Below are positions 1 to 10,440 of a stretch of DNA of 64,000 bases, in pieces. A program made the translations under genes and the position numbers. The notes beneath the pieces were generated by a model that was given only the letters and a program-made list of their open reading frames with translations, did not search any database and was not told the DNA's origin. The stretch spans positions 47,025,811-47,089,810 of the forward strand of contig CM040085.1 in the NCBI GenBank assembly GCA_022496805.1, in the 5' to 3' direction. Within the stretch, counting starts at the first letter, position 1, and every line of letters starts with the position of its first letter. Source of the stretch: Pohlia nutans (taxonomy: Eukaryota; Streptophyta; Bryopsida; Bryales; Mniaceae).

Positions 1-1140
1 TTACACTAGTACTTCATTTACTACAAAACAATGTATTAAGGGGGTAGTCAAAATGGATACAAAGTTATTTGCATTTTCTACCAAAACATTAAGTCATTTA
101 AAGCACCCATGCACATCAATCGAATATTGCACGTTGCGCTATATCATATAGCTATTGCTGCTACGTAATACAACTCATAGTGCCATGTGTCTCATACAAT
201 GTACTAAAACTATTAATATGCATCCAAGTCATTCTGCAAATGTTCATTGTCTATTTCTTCTAATAGTAGTCCAATACACTCTAGCAAATGCGGTTTTGCT
301 TCCGTCGGAACTTTGATATTTCTCTTCATTAGCTCACCATGCACTCGCACGTTATTCTCTTGTTCAAGCCCACCCCTTGTTCTTACTGGTACGTTTTCCC
401 ATGAGAATATAGTTGCGTCTTGATAACCCATCTGTGTCCCTCACGAGATGGCTCCCATAATGCTTCTATGCAATTCGTACACCTTGCTCTACAATATCCC
501 CGCTCGTCTTGCCTTTCCCGTCCACTCATGGCCAATCTTCATCTTTGCAACCCATTTGCCTTGTCCAAACTCTAGCACCCTAAATAGAACAAAAAATTCA
601 ATATACGTGGTACTGACACAGTAGTCCCAAAATTCATGGAATACAAATGACATTCCCTTATAACTTAGAAGAAAGGATCCAAATGAAGATAAACTTTGTG
701 TTCAATTTTCAAAAGCGTGCTCCTCTACGTTGTAGTATTATGTTATGTACATTCTAATACTATATTTATTTCTATGTTGGTAAATCAAAAAACTAAAAAC
801 ATAGGATGCCGAAATCAATTAGAAAAGGAACAATTGTTTGGAGTAAAGGAAGAAAAAAAATTTAGAAGAAAAGAGAAGAGAGAAATGTAAATTTAAATTA
901 TTCATTTGGTAAAAATTGAAATTGCATAAAAGACCTCGGTAAAACATATTATATTACATTAAAAAAAAATACCAAGAAAATAAATATAGAAAAGAAAAGG
1001 CAAAATACAAAAACAAGACCCCCAAAAAATTAAAAAAATTAAAAATAAAAACTAAAAAAAATTAAAAAATTAAAAAATTTTGAAAGACTAAAAACTAAAA
1101 AGAATATAAAAAAAAACCAAATAATCATTTCAAAGAATTA
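1..1140. other. Intergenic DNA with a possible decayed coding remnant
   Basis: No recognisable gene. A 72-codon minus-strand frame at 213-431 continues upstream on the same strand to about 590 only if stops and a frame change are tolerated, and it has a protein-like composition (GKWVAKMKIGHEW is readable around 540-590). I do not recognise the family; it may be a decayed transposon or gene fragment. From about 900 the sequence becomes A-rich and low in complexity. Confidence 0.3.
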
Positions 1141-1500
1141 AAAAAAAATGTTATTTTTAAAATAGAAAATAATTTAAAATAATAATAATAATAATATATA
1201 ATATAATAATTATATAATTATATATAATTATATAATATAATAATAATAATAATAAATAATATTATAATATTATAATTATAATTATATAATAATTATATAA
1301 TAATATAATAATAATAATATATAATATAATAATATTATAATTATAATTATATAATAAGTATATAATAATTATATAATAAGTATATAATAATTATATAATA
1401 ATTATATAATAATTATATAATAATTATATAATAATTATATAATTATTATATAATTATTATATAATTATTATATACTTATTATATAATTATTATATATTTT
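1140..1500. repeat. AT-only low-complexity tract
   Basis: About 350 bases made almost only of A and T, with many irregular repeats of short units such as ATAATTATATAATA. It is nearly self-complementary throughout, so it could form cruciforms. No coding potential. Confidence 0.85.
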
Positions 1501-1539
1501 TTTAAATTAAATTTTAAGTTTTTTTTTAAAGAAAACAAC

Positions 1540-1700
1540 AAGACCCGCCCTGACCCTGGCCTTGGGCCTTGACTGGCCAGGGCTACGGCTTTGGTATGGT
1601 TGGCCAAGGGTCAGGGCCTTGGCCTTGGCCCGCCCTGTCAACCCCGCAGAGCTCCGCGGGGATGACAGACGCGTCCTTTGGAAGGGCGCCTCCAACTATG
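1540..1700. other. GC-rich patch beside the AT tract
   Basis: A short segment rich in CCTTGGCC, GGCCAGGG and CCGCGGGG words, very different in composition from everything around it. A 62-codon minus-strand frame crosses it but looks like a product of GC-rich repetition, not a gene. It may be the end of a transposon or a foreign insertion. Confidence 0.4.
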
Positions 1701-2159
1701 TAATGGCTTTTTTAAAAGCCCGTTCTAGGTATTCCTAGTATATAATGCCTAGTACGCCATCACATATTGCTCACATTTCACAATTTACCTCTTTAAGGTC
1801 ATGCTCTCACTACTCTATTTTTTGCAAATGACACTAGTTAGGTTGTAAAGCTCAATATATAGGCGTTCTAAGATGTATAGATGATATTATTTTCACCAAT
1901 TTTTTTTAAAATGCATATCTATGATGATTTTAACCTTGTTTTCTCTAATTCTTTGTAGGCGTGTTTGATTGAAGTGAACATCGTGATGTATAACAAGTTT
2001 TGGTAAGCATTATTATCAAAAATCCATTTATTTTCAAAAACGCCTCATTCGTTTCTTGTTTTCACCTCAAATCACTTGATCTTATTTTTAATTACACATA
2101 GTTATGTATGATCACATTTTGAACATTGAATTTGGATCGAACATATAAGCATCAGCTAC

Positions 2160-4310
2160 TAAGTTTAGTGTATTTAGTTTAACGAACTCATATTTCTCAT
2201 AAATTTCTATAATTCAATATACAAATTCCACGTTAGGACTTGTAGAGGTTAGGGGCATCCAAATTTTATGTTGAATGTCAAAGATTTCTTTTTGAAATTG
2301 CTAAATATAGCATAATATACCACACGTGATGAAATTTGATGTACATTTCCGCAATTTTGAAGACAATTAGTATGTTAGGGTCCCTAGAAGTTAACCCTTT
2401 AGTGCCCAGGGTACTGTAGCTAGGAGCACTGGATTTCAGTGGATTTTTCCACTGTGATTGAGATTACCAGAAATAGAATGGATTAAATTAGAAAGTAGCC
2501 GTACAATTCTATTCTCAACTGGAGAGCACACATTTTATTAAAATTTGAGAATCATCCAATGGTGGGATTGGAAGATTATAGTATGTATTTGAACTGTATA
2601 ATGCATGCACAAAAATGAGATTTTGGGGGGTGTGTGACTTCAAAGTTAAATAGAATTTGGGTTAAATTTTCAAAAATGAAAGGAAAGAAGTTCAGCTATG
2701 CCCTATGTCAACACCTCTTAGTTGCAATCTTTCATATCAAGAATAGACTCACACATAATTATTGTGAATTTTATAAGTGAAAGTGACTTATCCATATACG
2801 GTTTAGGACAAAATTTTATACGTTGAAAATTGACAGGAGTGGGTACATTAGTCAAGATCGGATTACACACACTAATGGAAGATGAAGAAAAGAACACAAT
2901 CCAAAAAAATAAAACAAGATAACAAACTTCCAAACACAATAAATATTGCATAATACATGTGTTGTATTTGTAAGTATTTACAGTATTTTCAAGTATTTGC
3001 AGTATTTTCGCGTTCTGTTGATAGGTATTTGGATAGTTGTACAATTCCAAATTGAAAATTTCTTTTTCTGGAAGGTGTGTAATGTATATGGGCAAATTTG
3101 AACTTCAAAACTGAAGTTCCAATTCTTCACGGATTCTCTGCTATTTGCATTTCGGACGTTGTAGTGACCATAATGTGGTCAGCTGGGCACTAAAGGGTTA
3201 AAGGCATTCAAATTTCATGTTGAGTTCCGATATTTATAATCAAAAGCTGCTAAATTTAGCAAATTTTGCTACACATGCTCAAATTTAATGTAGATTTCCA
3301 CAATTCGAACGACGAACAACATGTTAGGGCACCCAAAGGTTAGGGGATCCAAATTTCATGTTGGGTTCCGAGATTTATATTCAAAAGTTACTAAATTTAG
3401 CAAATTTTGCTATACATGCTCAAATTTGATGTACATTTTCGCAATTCGGAAGACAAGCAGTATGTTAGGGCCTTTAGAGGTTAGGGGGACCCAAATTTCA
3501 TGTTGGGTTTTGAGATTTGTAGTCAAAAGCTACTAAATTTAGCAGATTTTACCATACATGCTCAAATTTGATGTAGATTTCCGCAATTCAAAAGACAAAC
3601 AACACATCAGGGCATCGAGAGGTTAGGGGGACCTAAATTTCATGTTGGGTTTGGAGATTTATAATCAAATGTTACTAAATTTAGTAGATTCTATCATACA
3701 TCAAATTTGATGTAGATTTTTGCAATTCAAAAGATGAATAACATGTTAGGGCACCGAGAGGTTAGGGGGACCCAAATTCCATATTGGGTTTTGAGATTTG
3801 TAGTCAACAGCTACTAAATTTAGCAGATTCTGCCATACATGCTCAAATTTGATGTAGATTTCCGCATTTCAAAAGACAAACAACACGTTAGGGCACCGAG
3901 AGGTTAGGGGGATCTAAATTCCATGTTGGGTTCCAAGATTTATAGTCAAAAGATGCTAAATTTAGCAGATTTTCCATACATGCTTGAATTTGATGTGGAT
4001 TTCCGCAATTTGAGCGACAAACAACACGCTAGGGCCCGTAGAGGCTAGGAGCACCAAAATTTCTTGTGGGGCTCAGAGTTTTTTTTTCATCATCTGCTAA
4101 ATTTAGCAGATTTTGCCATATATGTTCAAATTTGATATAGATTTCCACAATTCGAATGATAGACAACACACTAGAGCCCTTAGAGGCTAGGGGCACCCAA
4201 ATTTCATGTTGGATTCCAAGATCTATAGTTAATATCAACTAAATTTAGCATATTTTGCAATGCTAACATAAATTTTTTGTGGAGTTTTGTGGTTTGAATG
4301 CAATACAAAC
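2160..4310 (+). repeat. Tandem array of 141-142 bp units
   Basis: Copies of a unit start with ATGTTAGGG-like words at about 2230, 2372, 3322, 3462, 3604, 3743, 3885, 4026 and 4168, a spacing of 141-142 bp once the inserted element at 2391-3201 is removed. Shared landmarks are a TTAGGGG word, AAATTTCATGTTGGG, CTAAATTTAGCA and CAAATTTGATGTAGATTT. Units differ by many substitutions, so the array is old. No unit has a clear open reading frame. Confidence 0.85.
2391..3201. mobile_element. TTAA-ended element inserted in the tandem array (family P)
   Basis: An 811-bp segment bounded by a perfect 19-bp terminal inverted repeat, TTAACCCTTTAGTGCCCAG, including the TTAA at each end. It interrupts one unit of the 141-bp array. 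Removing it with one TTAA restores the unit in register, so TTAA is the target duplication. It has no transposase-like frame and is non-autonomous. A diverged inverted relative lies at about 46.62-47.34 kb. Confidence 0.85.
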
Positions 4311-5296
4311 AATACAGTCTCTAAGGATTGATTGCTTTGAAATTCCATTTTGGGTTTTTTTTTTTAATTGTAAAAGTGATTTAGTAAACGTAGTTGTTTA
4401 GTTAACAAAAGTCCAAATTTGACTTAGATTTGTTGAATGCAAACCTCAAACCCAAATTTGAGCCTCTACAGCTTCGAAGCCCTCTATATTTAATGTTCGG
4501 TGCTATGAATTCAAAACATGAGCTGCTAAATTTAATTGTATTCCTATAAATTTAATTCAATGAGGAATATTTAAGTTTTAGTCTCAATGGTGTGACTTTT
4601 ATATGGAGAGACTACTAATACGGAGTTTATGACGCTATTATTTGCATGGGCCTTGGCAGATCATTGTATGATACTCGGACTTGATGAATTATACCATGAC
4701 CTTCAGAGAGTGAAATATTGTCATTTGGAAGAAAATGGTCAAATGAGCAGATCACCTCTAATTCAGAGGGTGATGTAAACGCGAGTAGCATTCCTTCTCT
4801 GGAGGTGAAAACCATGGTCATGAGAGTGTCGGATTATGCTGATCTTTGGGCCCTTTTAGAGATTAGAGCATTACTTAGGGATCAATGTTAAAGAACAATA
4901 CATGAGAGGAAGTAGAAACTCAATCCTCCAAGGTGGTTTTTGAGAGTCAAGAGATGGAACGGTAGTACAGATTGAAAAGGTACTAAAGGGAGAACCCTTT
5001 GATGTAGTAGAATAGTGCAAATTTTGTTTACTTTGTAGTGTGTACTTTCATTTATATATGAAATGAAGCGTTTTGTTTTGATTTTCTATTAGATCATAAT
5101 AAAACAATATTGCTCATTATGTGTAATTTTCATTTGATACATGGAAAATTTGACATGAATGAATGTGTTGTTGCTATTTTAAAATGATAATATATGAAAT
5201 TTCAAAGGGGTAAAATTTCAAAAAAGTGCAAATTTTGCACCATTGTGGTCATCGAACAATGCACTTGGCCAAGTGCAAAAATTCCTAATTCAATGT
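4311..5296. other. Intergenic DNA, nothing recognised
   Basis: AT-rich sequence with a slightly less AT-rich stretch around 4620-4870 that holds a 64-codon minus-strand frame without recognisable motifs. I see no gene, RNA or repeat that can be supported. Confidence 0.5.
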
Positions 5297-5845
5297 TTAA
5301 TCCTTAAACGTCCACACTATAGTTACCCGGTCAAACCTCATAAATTCCTCACATTTTTTTAAAAATTATACATTTCTGGTATTTTTATTATATAATTTAT
5401 CGTTACACCAATTTATCCACATTTTTTCATAATTATTTATATAAAAATAAAATTTATAAGCTTTTTTAAAGTTTTTTTTCTTGTAAAAATCATAGTAATT
5501 ACAGAAATGCTTATAATAGTATGATTTTTTTAGGAAAATGTGAATAATAACAAACAAGGTGTAGGCAGCATGTTTATTGGGCTTACATAAAAAGAAAGTC
5601 AATAGAAAAACTTTTTCTGCAGTCTATATTGGAATTTTAGGGTTTTGAGCTTTACAATGTTGTAAAAAACGCAATTTTAACAATTTTGAAGAATGATAAT
5701 TTGGACTAGAAAGTAGGAGATAGCCCCACACTTTCTTAGTTGGGTCCAATTTCATTTGAAATTAGAAACTAGGTGAAAATCAGCATTTGATTGGAAAAAC
5801 GACCAAACATGGTCTCACGGGGCTCATTGCACGCTTAGGGGTTAA
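5297..5845 (+). mobile_element. TTAA-ended MITE, family A copy 1
   Basis: A 549-bp element with TTAA at both ends and imperfect ends TTAATCCTTAAACGTCCA and GCACGCTTAGGGGTTAA. It has homologous copies at 25711-26253 (inverted), 45620-46174, 48555-49085 (inverted) and a truncated inverted one at about 22890-23166. Shared internal landmarks are CACACT...TTACCCGGTCAAACCTCAT at one end and GGTCTCACGGGGCTC near the other. No coding capacity. Confidence 0.8.
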
Positions 5846-6155
5846 CGTATGATACGGCTGAACCCTGGAAAATGGCAGCAACCCAATTTGACTGACTATG
5901 CTCGGTCCACCAGCTACAATAGAAAACGTCATGGCCAGATACAAAATGCCAACTGGCCCTCTTATCCAAGGGGCCCCCAAGTCTATGGTCTAGTCCTCCA
6001 CCCCCCATCTACTGCTTACAATGCCATCATTATCTGTTCTTCCTCGGTATCTGCAACCAACATGCTCAATACTTCAATGGCCATGGTTCCAGTGTTCTAC
6101 CTCAACTGCAATGCTCTATGTCCTGTCGTACTTTGGTGCAATACCACGGTTTTCA

Positions 6156-6691
6156 TTAACCCCTAAACGTCTAACCATCCAGATTTTGGACGATGAACAG
6201 ATTTGAACTCTGTTTTTTCATCCATCATGCCCTTTTGGCAGTGTGGATTTTTTACTGAATTTTTATGCTTCATGCATGTGTGATCCGATTAGAAAGGGGA
6301 TGATTTGTGAAAATTTTATGCCTCGTTTCATGCCACATTGTTTCACCAATTTTTTGAAGATTTCAATGTAAAAGTGCTCTTGAAAAAGTCAACTCATAAA
6401 ATCAAGCAACAAAAAAAATCTCCAAAAATTAGAGTATTAAATTTCATTCTTAGATTGTCAATGTCTTATTCGTAATCAAATTTCAAAAGAATTTAGAATT
6501 TTGAGTTTCAAATTTTATACAAAATTATTGGTGATAGCAATCGTAGATCTATCTATATGGATAGAATCTAAAATTCATAATGTACAGCGTTTATTCATAC
6601 ATCAAGTTCCAAATATCCCTCTAGTTGTATTTTACAATGCATCTTTGCAAAACTGCCAAATTTAGGGAAGGTGACGACGTTTAGGGCTTAA
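6156..6691 (+). mobile_element. TTAA-ended MITE, family B copy 1
   Basis: A 536-bp element starting TTAACCCCTAAACGTCTA and ending GACGTTTAGGGCTTAA. Family B is the most abundant family here, with seven copies: this one, 6743-7320, 18929-19512, 23170-23744 (inverted), 47537-48112 (inverted), 49082-49654 and 58285-58822 (inverted). Shared landmarks are TTTTGGACGAT near the left end, GATTAGAAAGGGGATGATTTGTG in the middle and TCATACATCAAGTTC near the right end. No coding capacity. Confidence 0.8.
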
Positions 6692-6742
6692 CCACCATTT
6701 TCTTTAACCCCCATTTTCTTCAACCACGGTTTTCTTTGACCC

Positions 6743-7320
6743 TCAACCCTCAACTAGCTGAGCGTTCATTTTTTGAACGATGTACAGATTTCATCCATGT
6801 TTTCTCATCTATCATGCATTTTTTGCAATGTAATTTTTTTACTGTAGATTTTATGGGAAGTTAGCTTCAAGCATTTGTGATCTGATTAGAAAGGGGATGA
6901 TTTGTGAATTTTTTATGCCTCATTTCATGTTGTAGCAATTCACCCAAAATTTCAAAGATTTCAGTGTAAAAGTGCTCTTAAAAAAGTCAACTCATAAACT
7001 TAGGCAACCAAAAAATCTCCAAAAATCACTACACTTAGAGTATTACATTTCAACCAATCACAACAAATTTCATCCAAAGATTGTCAATAACTTATTCGTA
7101 ATCGAATTACAAAAGAATTTTGAATTTGAGTTTCAAAATTTTTACAAAAATATTGGTGATAGCAATCATAGATCTAACCGTATAGATAGAATAAAAAAAA
7201 TTCATAGTGTACAATTTTTATTCATACATCAAGTTCAAAATATCCCTCTTAGTTGCATTTAATAATGCATCTTTGCAAAATTGCCCAATTTGGAGAGGAC
7301 TGTGGGCATTCAGGGGTTAA
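6743..7320 (+). mobile_element. TTAA-ended MITE, family B copy 2
   Basis: Direct neighbour and homologue of the preceding element. The right end is intact (CATTCAGGGGTTAA), while the left TTAA appears mutated to TCAA (TCAACCCTCAACTAGC), so the left boundary is approximate. The 96-codon frame inside it is a by-product of the repeat. Confidence 0.7.
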
Positions 7321-8756
7321 ACAACATTTTAGGTCCTCAGTGGATAGCCCGAGGATCTCTGAAAGAATATGGATTGTATATTTAGGTTGGGATGGGTGCA
7401 TGACTAATCACAACACGCATACGAGGAATCAATTGGAAAATTGGGCAAGAATCAAATGATCCTACAATACCTTTGATTTAGACATTGCGAACAAACATGA
7501 AAAAATTTGTTGTTGCAACTAATGAGTTCTAATATGTTTTGAAAAATAGAGATTTTGACAAAAATGCAGAACATGCATTGCATGCATGTTCTATTGGTCA
7601 TTGAAATAGTACACCGTATAATGCAACTACCCTATGAAAGACTTTCACTTCACAATTTGTGCAAAAGGCTTTTGTAAATCTATAACATAAAATGTATACT
7701 AAATTAACAAAGACAAAATTGAATGGATGAAAAAATAAAATGCAAATTAATTAAAAACATATTTCTATCCATCATTTTGTTTTGGGACACTTTGACCTTA
7801 GGGGTTAGCCCTCAAAGGATATTTCCTAAGTTAAAAAGGAAGGAGTATTTTTGATTAAAATATAGAAGTAATTTACATACTAAAAATGAAGGTACACACT
7901 ATTCTTGTCATAGATGATGCTTGAAAAAAAATCATGAAAACATCTTTTTGTTATTAGCAATTCATGGTCAAAGTGGTTTGAAAACTAAAAGAACTAAACT
8001 CGAGGGGCTAAGAGTTAAGCAATTTAATATATTTTTTTGCAAATTTAGCTTGGATCCTTGTGATTTACACAATATTTATTTTTCATGAAATCTACTGTTG
8101 GGTTGGGGTGCTAACAACATTTGGATGAATGTAAAGACACATTTGGATGAATGTACATATTTTTAGACTAGTGTAAATGTTTCATTCATTATTTACATGT
8201 TTCATTCGTATTCATGGATGTAAATGCTTTACTCCTGCCGGCAGCAAACTGAAGATTGCAACTGGATGCTATTTTAGAGAAGTGAAATATAAAAATCATC
8301 TATTGTAAGTGATCCCCTTCCATGATCAGTGAAAAGGTTTTGTGCGAATTTTAGCCAAGTAGCTATCAAAAAGAATTTGATGCTAATTTTTACTCATTCT
8401 TGAAGGAATTAGTCACTACTTTTTAGCCAAATGACTTCTCCCAATATGGTGAAATTAACCAATTTTATAATATATGTAGTAATTTGCTACAAATGTATTA
8501 AGGAATCTAGAATATTTTGCCAAAATTGGCTATCAGATCTTCACATCTATAGCAATTTTGCTAAAGAGGCTAAAATTCCTCACCTTCACTGTCCATGATA
8601 TGATATGTGCTTTGCCAAAATTCCTCGATTCTTATTATAGGTAGTGATATTCTATTGCTATACATGAGGAAGTTGATATTGACCACTTCTACAATATGGA
8701 CATTAATGGTTGGTGTCTATATTGACATAGAAGGAAAGGTGGCGAGAGATTAACTT
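7321..8756. other. Intergenic DNA, possible degraded elements
   Basis: No gene. A TTAGGGGTTA word at about 7799 resembles the right end of a TTAA element, but I could not pair it with a left end. A direct repeat of ACATTTGGATGAATGTA occurs at about 8119-8157. The rest is unremarkable AT-rich sequence. Confidence 0.4.
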
Positions 8757-9293
8757 TTAACCCCTATACGACCATTCCCTTCTCAATGTAGCCAAACTTC
8801 GATCTATAGCTGAATTTCTCGTTTTGAATTTGACAAAATTATATATTTTTAATATTTTCATAAATAAACCTATATGTTTACTATACATCTTGAAATTTTC
8901 ATAATTTTCTCTTAAAAATTGAATGTTGTTATGATTTTCTTAAAAGCTTTATGTCTTCAAAAAATCAAATCAATTTAAATAAGTATTCAAATTTTATGAA
9001 ATTTTTATGTTGGGTAAATTTTGAATACACCCAACATAAGTTTTTAATTTCAAAAATTGATAGGAAAACTATGTTGAAGAACAAATTGGCTCGTGACCCA
9101 TTGAATTGGTAATTGTTATAAAAGATTCAGTAATTGGAATTTTGATGAACCATAAAGTGGAATAAAAGCTAAATTTGGTTATCTTTACTTTATTAGTTGA
9201 AGTTGAATTAAAAAAAAGGGATTTTGTTCAAAGTGAAAACTAAATTTGACTAGAGAAGGGACCCAATATGTACTCTCTGTCCTTTAGGGTTAA
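8757..9293. mobile_element. TTAA-ended MITE, single copy (537 bp)
   Basis: Bounded by TTAACCCCTATACGACC on the left and GTCCTTTAGGGTTAA on the right. Both ends also carry CCCTTCTC about 20-30 bp in, in inverted orientation. Length and ends match the other TTAA families, but I saw no second copy of the interior in this window. Confidence 0.6.
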
Positions 9294-10057
9294 AGGTCAA
9301 AGCAAGTCCCACATGCTTGTTTTGAGAGAATAATGAAGAAAAAAAAAAAATCTCAACCAAAATTAAAAGGAATCGGTGCTTTGGAAAAGTGATGAAAAAG
9401 CAATGCTAAATTTAGCAAATTAACACGTTTTAGTAAACTGTACATTCCAAGGAAATTGGAAAGAGAATTGATGGTGAAGGGGGGGAGGAAGTTGGGCAGC
9501 TTGAGACCTTGGTGCATACCAGAGCTGACAGCGCATGTCCATGTTGTTCAATAGTGTTTTTTTTCTCTTTTTTTTATAGATAATAATATTTTTTAAAAAC
9601 TTTTTTAAATTCCAAAATTCCAAACCTCACAGCAGAGCCAGAATCTCATTGATTTTTTTAATTTGTTTTTGGAGTGACACTATTCACTCCATTCACTGTT
9701 CAACTGGAAAATAATGAATTCTCATTAGATGTTCACATTACTTAAAGGACGATTGTTGGGGGCAACTTTCTAAAAGAAAATTATTCCTTTGGGCTGCACG
9801 TCCAGGACCCTCTTGACATTTAAAGGTTAAAATTGGATCTGTATCTTGAAATCTATATAATCACTATAGTACAAAAGGTGTTCCATTCCACCACGCAAAC
9901 AACTAATTCCATCAATGATTGGGCGGTTTTGAACTTTTGATTTTTTTGGGTCGAATTGGTCAATTTTGGTTGAGTTAGAAGAAAACTTTTGTAGATTTGG
10001 TCCCTAAGTTTCATTCACTCCCAAGTAGTTGATGATCTATGTGTCAAATATGTCATA

Positions 10058-10426
10058 TGTTAGAAGTACATTTACCGTGTTAATAATTCCTATTAGAACA
10101 TGCGTTAGTTATGTACTTTGACAAAGTTGTTAGTTAACAACTTGTAGGCGGCGTAGCCGTAGTTGCCGTAGTAGCCGTCATAGTCGTCATAGCCGTTATG
10201 GCGGTAATAGCCGATATAGTGGTAATAGCCATAGTCTTGTAGGTAATTGACTACGTGTGTTCACACTTGGTGTAAATGGTCTAAGTCACTTAGACCATTG
10301 TATAAGAGCTCGGGGGTGAGGCTCTTGATTATATCTTGAACATACCTCTACGGTTGGGTGGAGAGCTCCAATTTCATTTGCATTAGTAAAACTTCTATCT
10401 TCATAGACACCTCTTATTTTTCTACA
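10058..10426 (+). repeat. 5' LTR of the copia element
   Basis: 369 bp, starting TGTTAGAAGTACAT and ending TTTTTCTACA, so it keeps the TG...CA termini. It contains a run of 9-bp near-repeats (GCCGTAGTA-like) at about 10155-10230. It has one 9-bp copy more than the 3' LTR. Confidence 0.93.
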
Positions 10427-10440
10427 TGGTATTAGAGCTT
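10427..10440 (+). other. Primer binding site
   Basis: TGGTATTAGAGCTT directly after the 5' LTR matches the initiator methionine tRNA type of primer site (TGGTATCAGAGC) used by most plant copia elements, with one change. Confidence 0.8.

Noticed and set aside
1507..1695. 62-codon minus-strand frame in the GC-rich patch
   Set aside because: It follows the low-complexity GC words and has no domain, intron signals or neighbours to support a gene.
2160..4310. CRISPR-like regular repeats
   Set aside because: Units are contiguous 141-bp tandem repeats without short repeats and unique spacers, in plant DNA.
6972..7262. 96-codon frame
   Set aside because: It lies inside a family B element; the equivalent region of other copies is not open in the same way.
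8757..9293. Interstitial telomere sequence at TTAACCCCTAAA words
   Set aside because: The words are single, paired in inverted orientation 500-600 bp apart and next to TTAA, so they are element ends and not remnants of telomere arrays.
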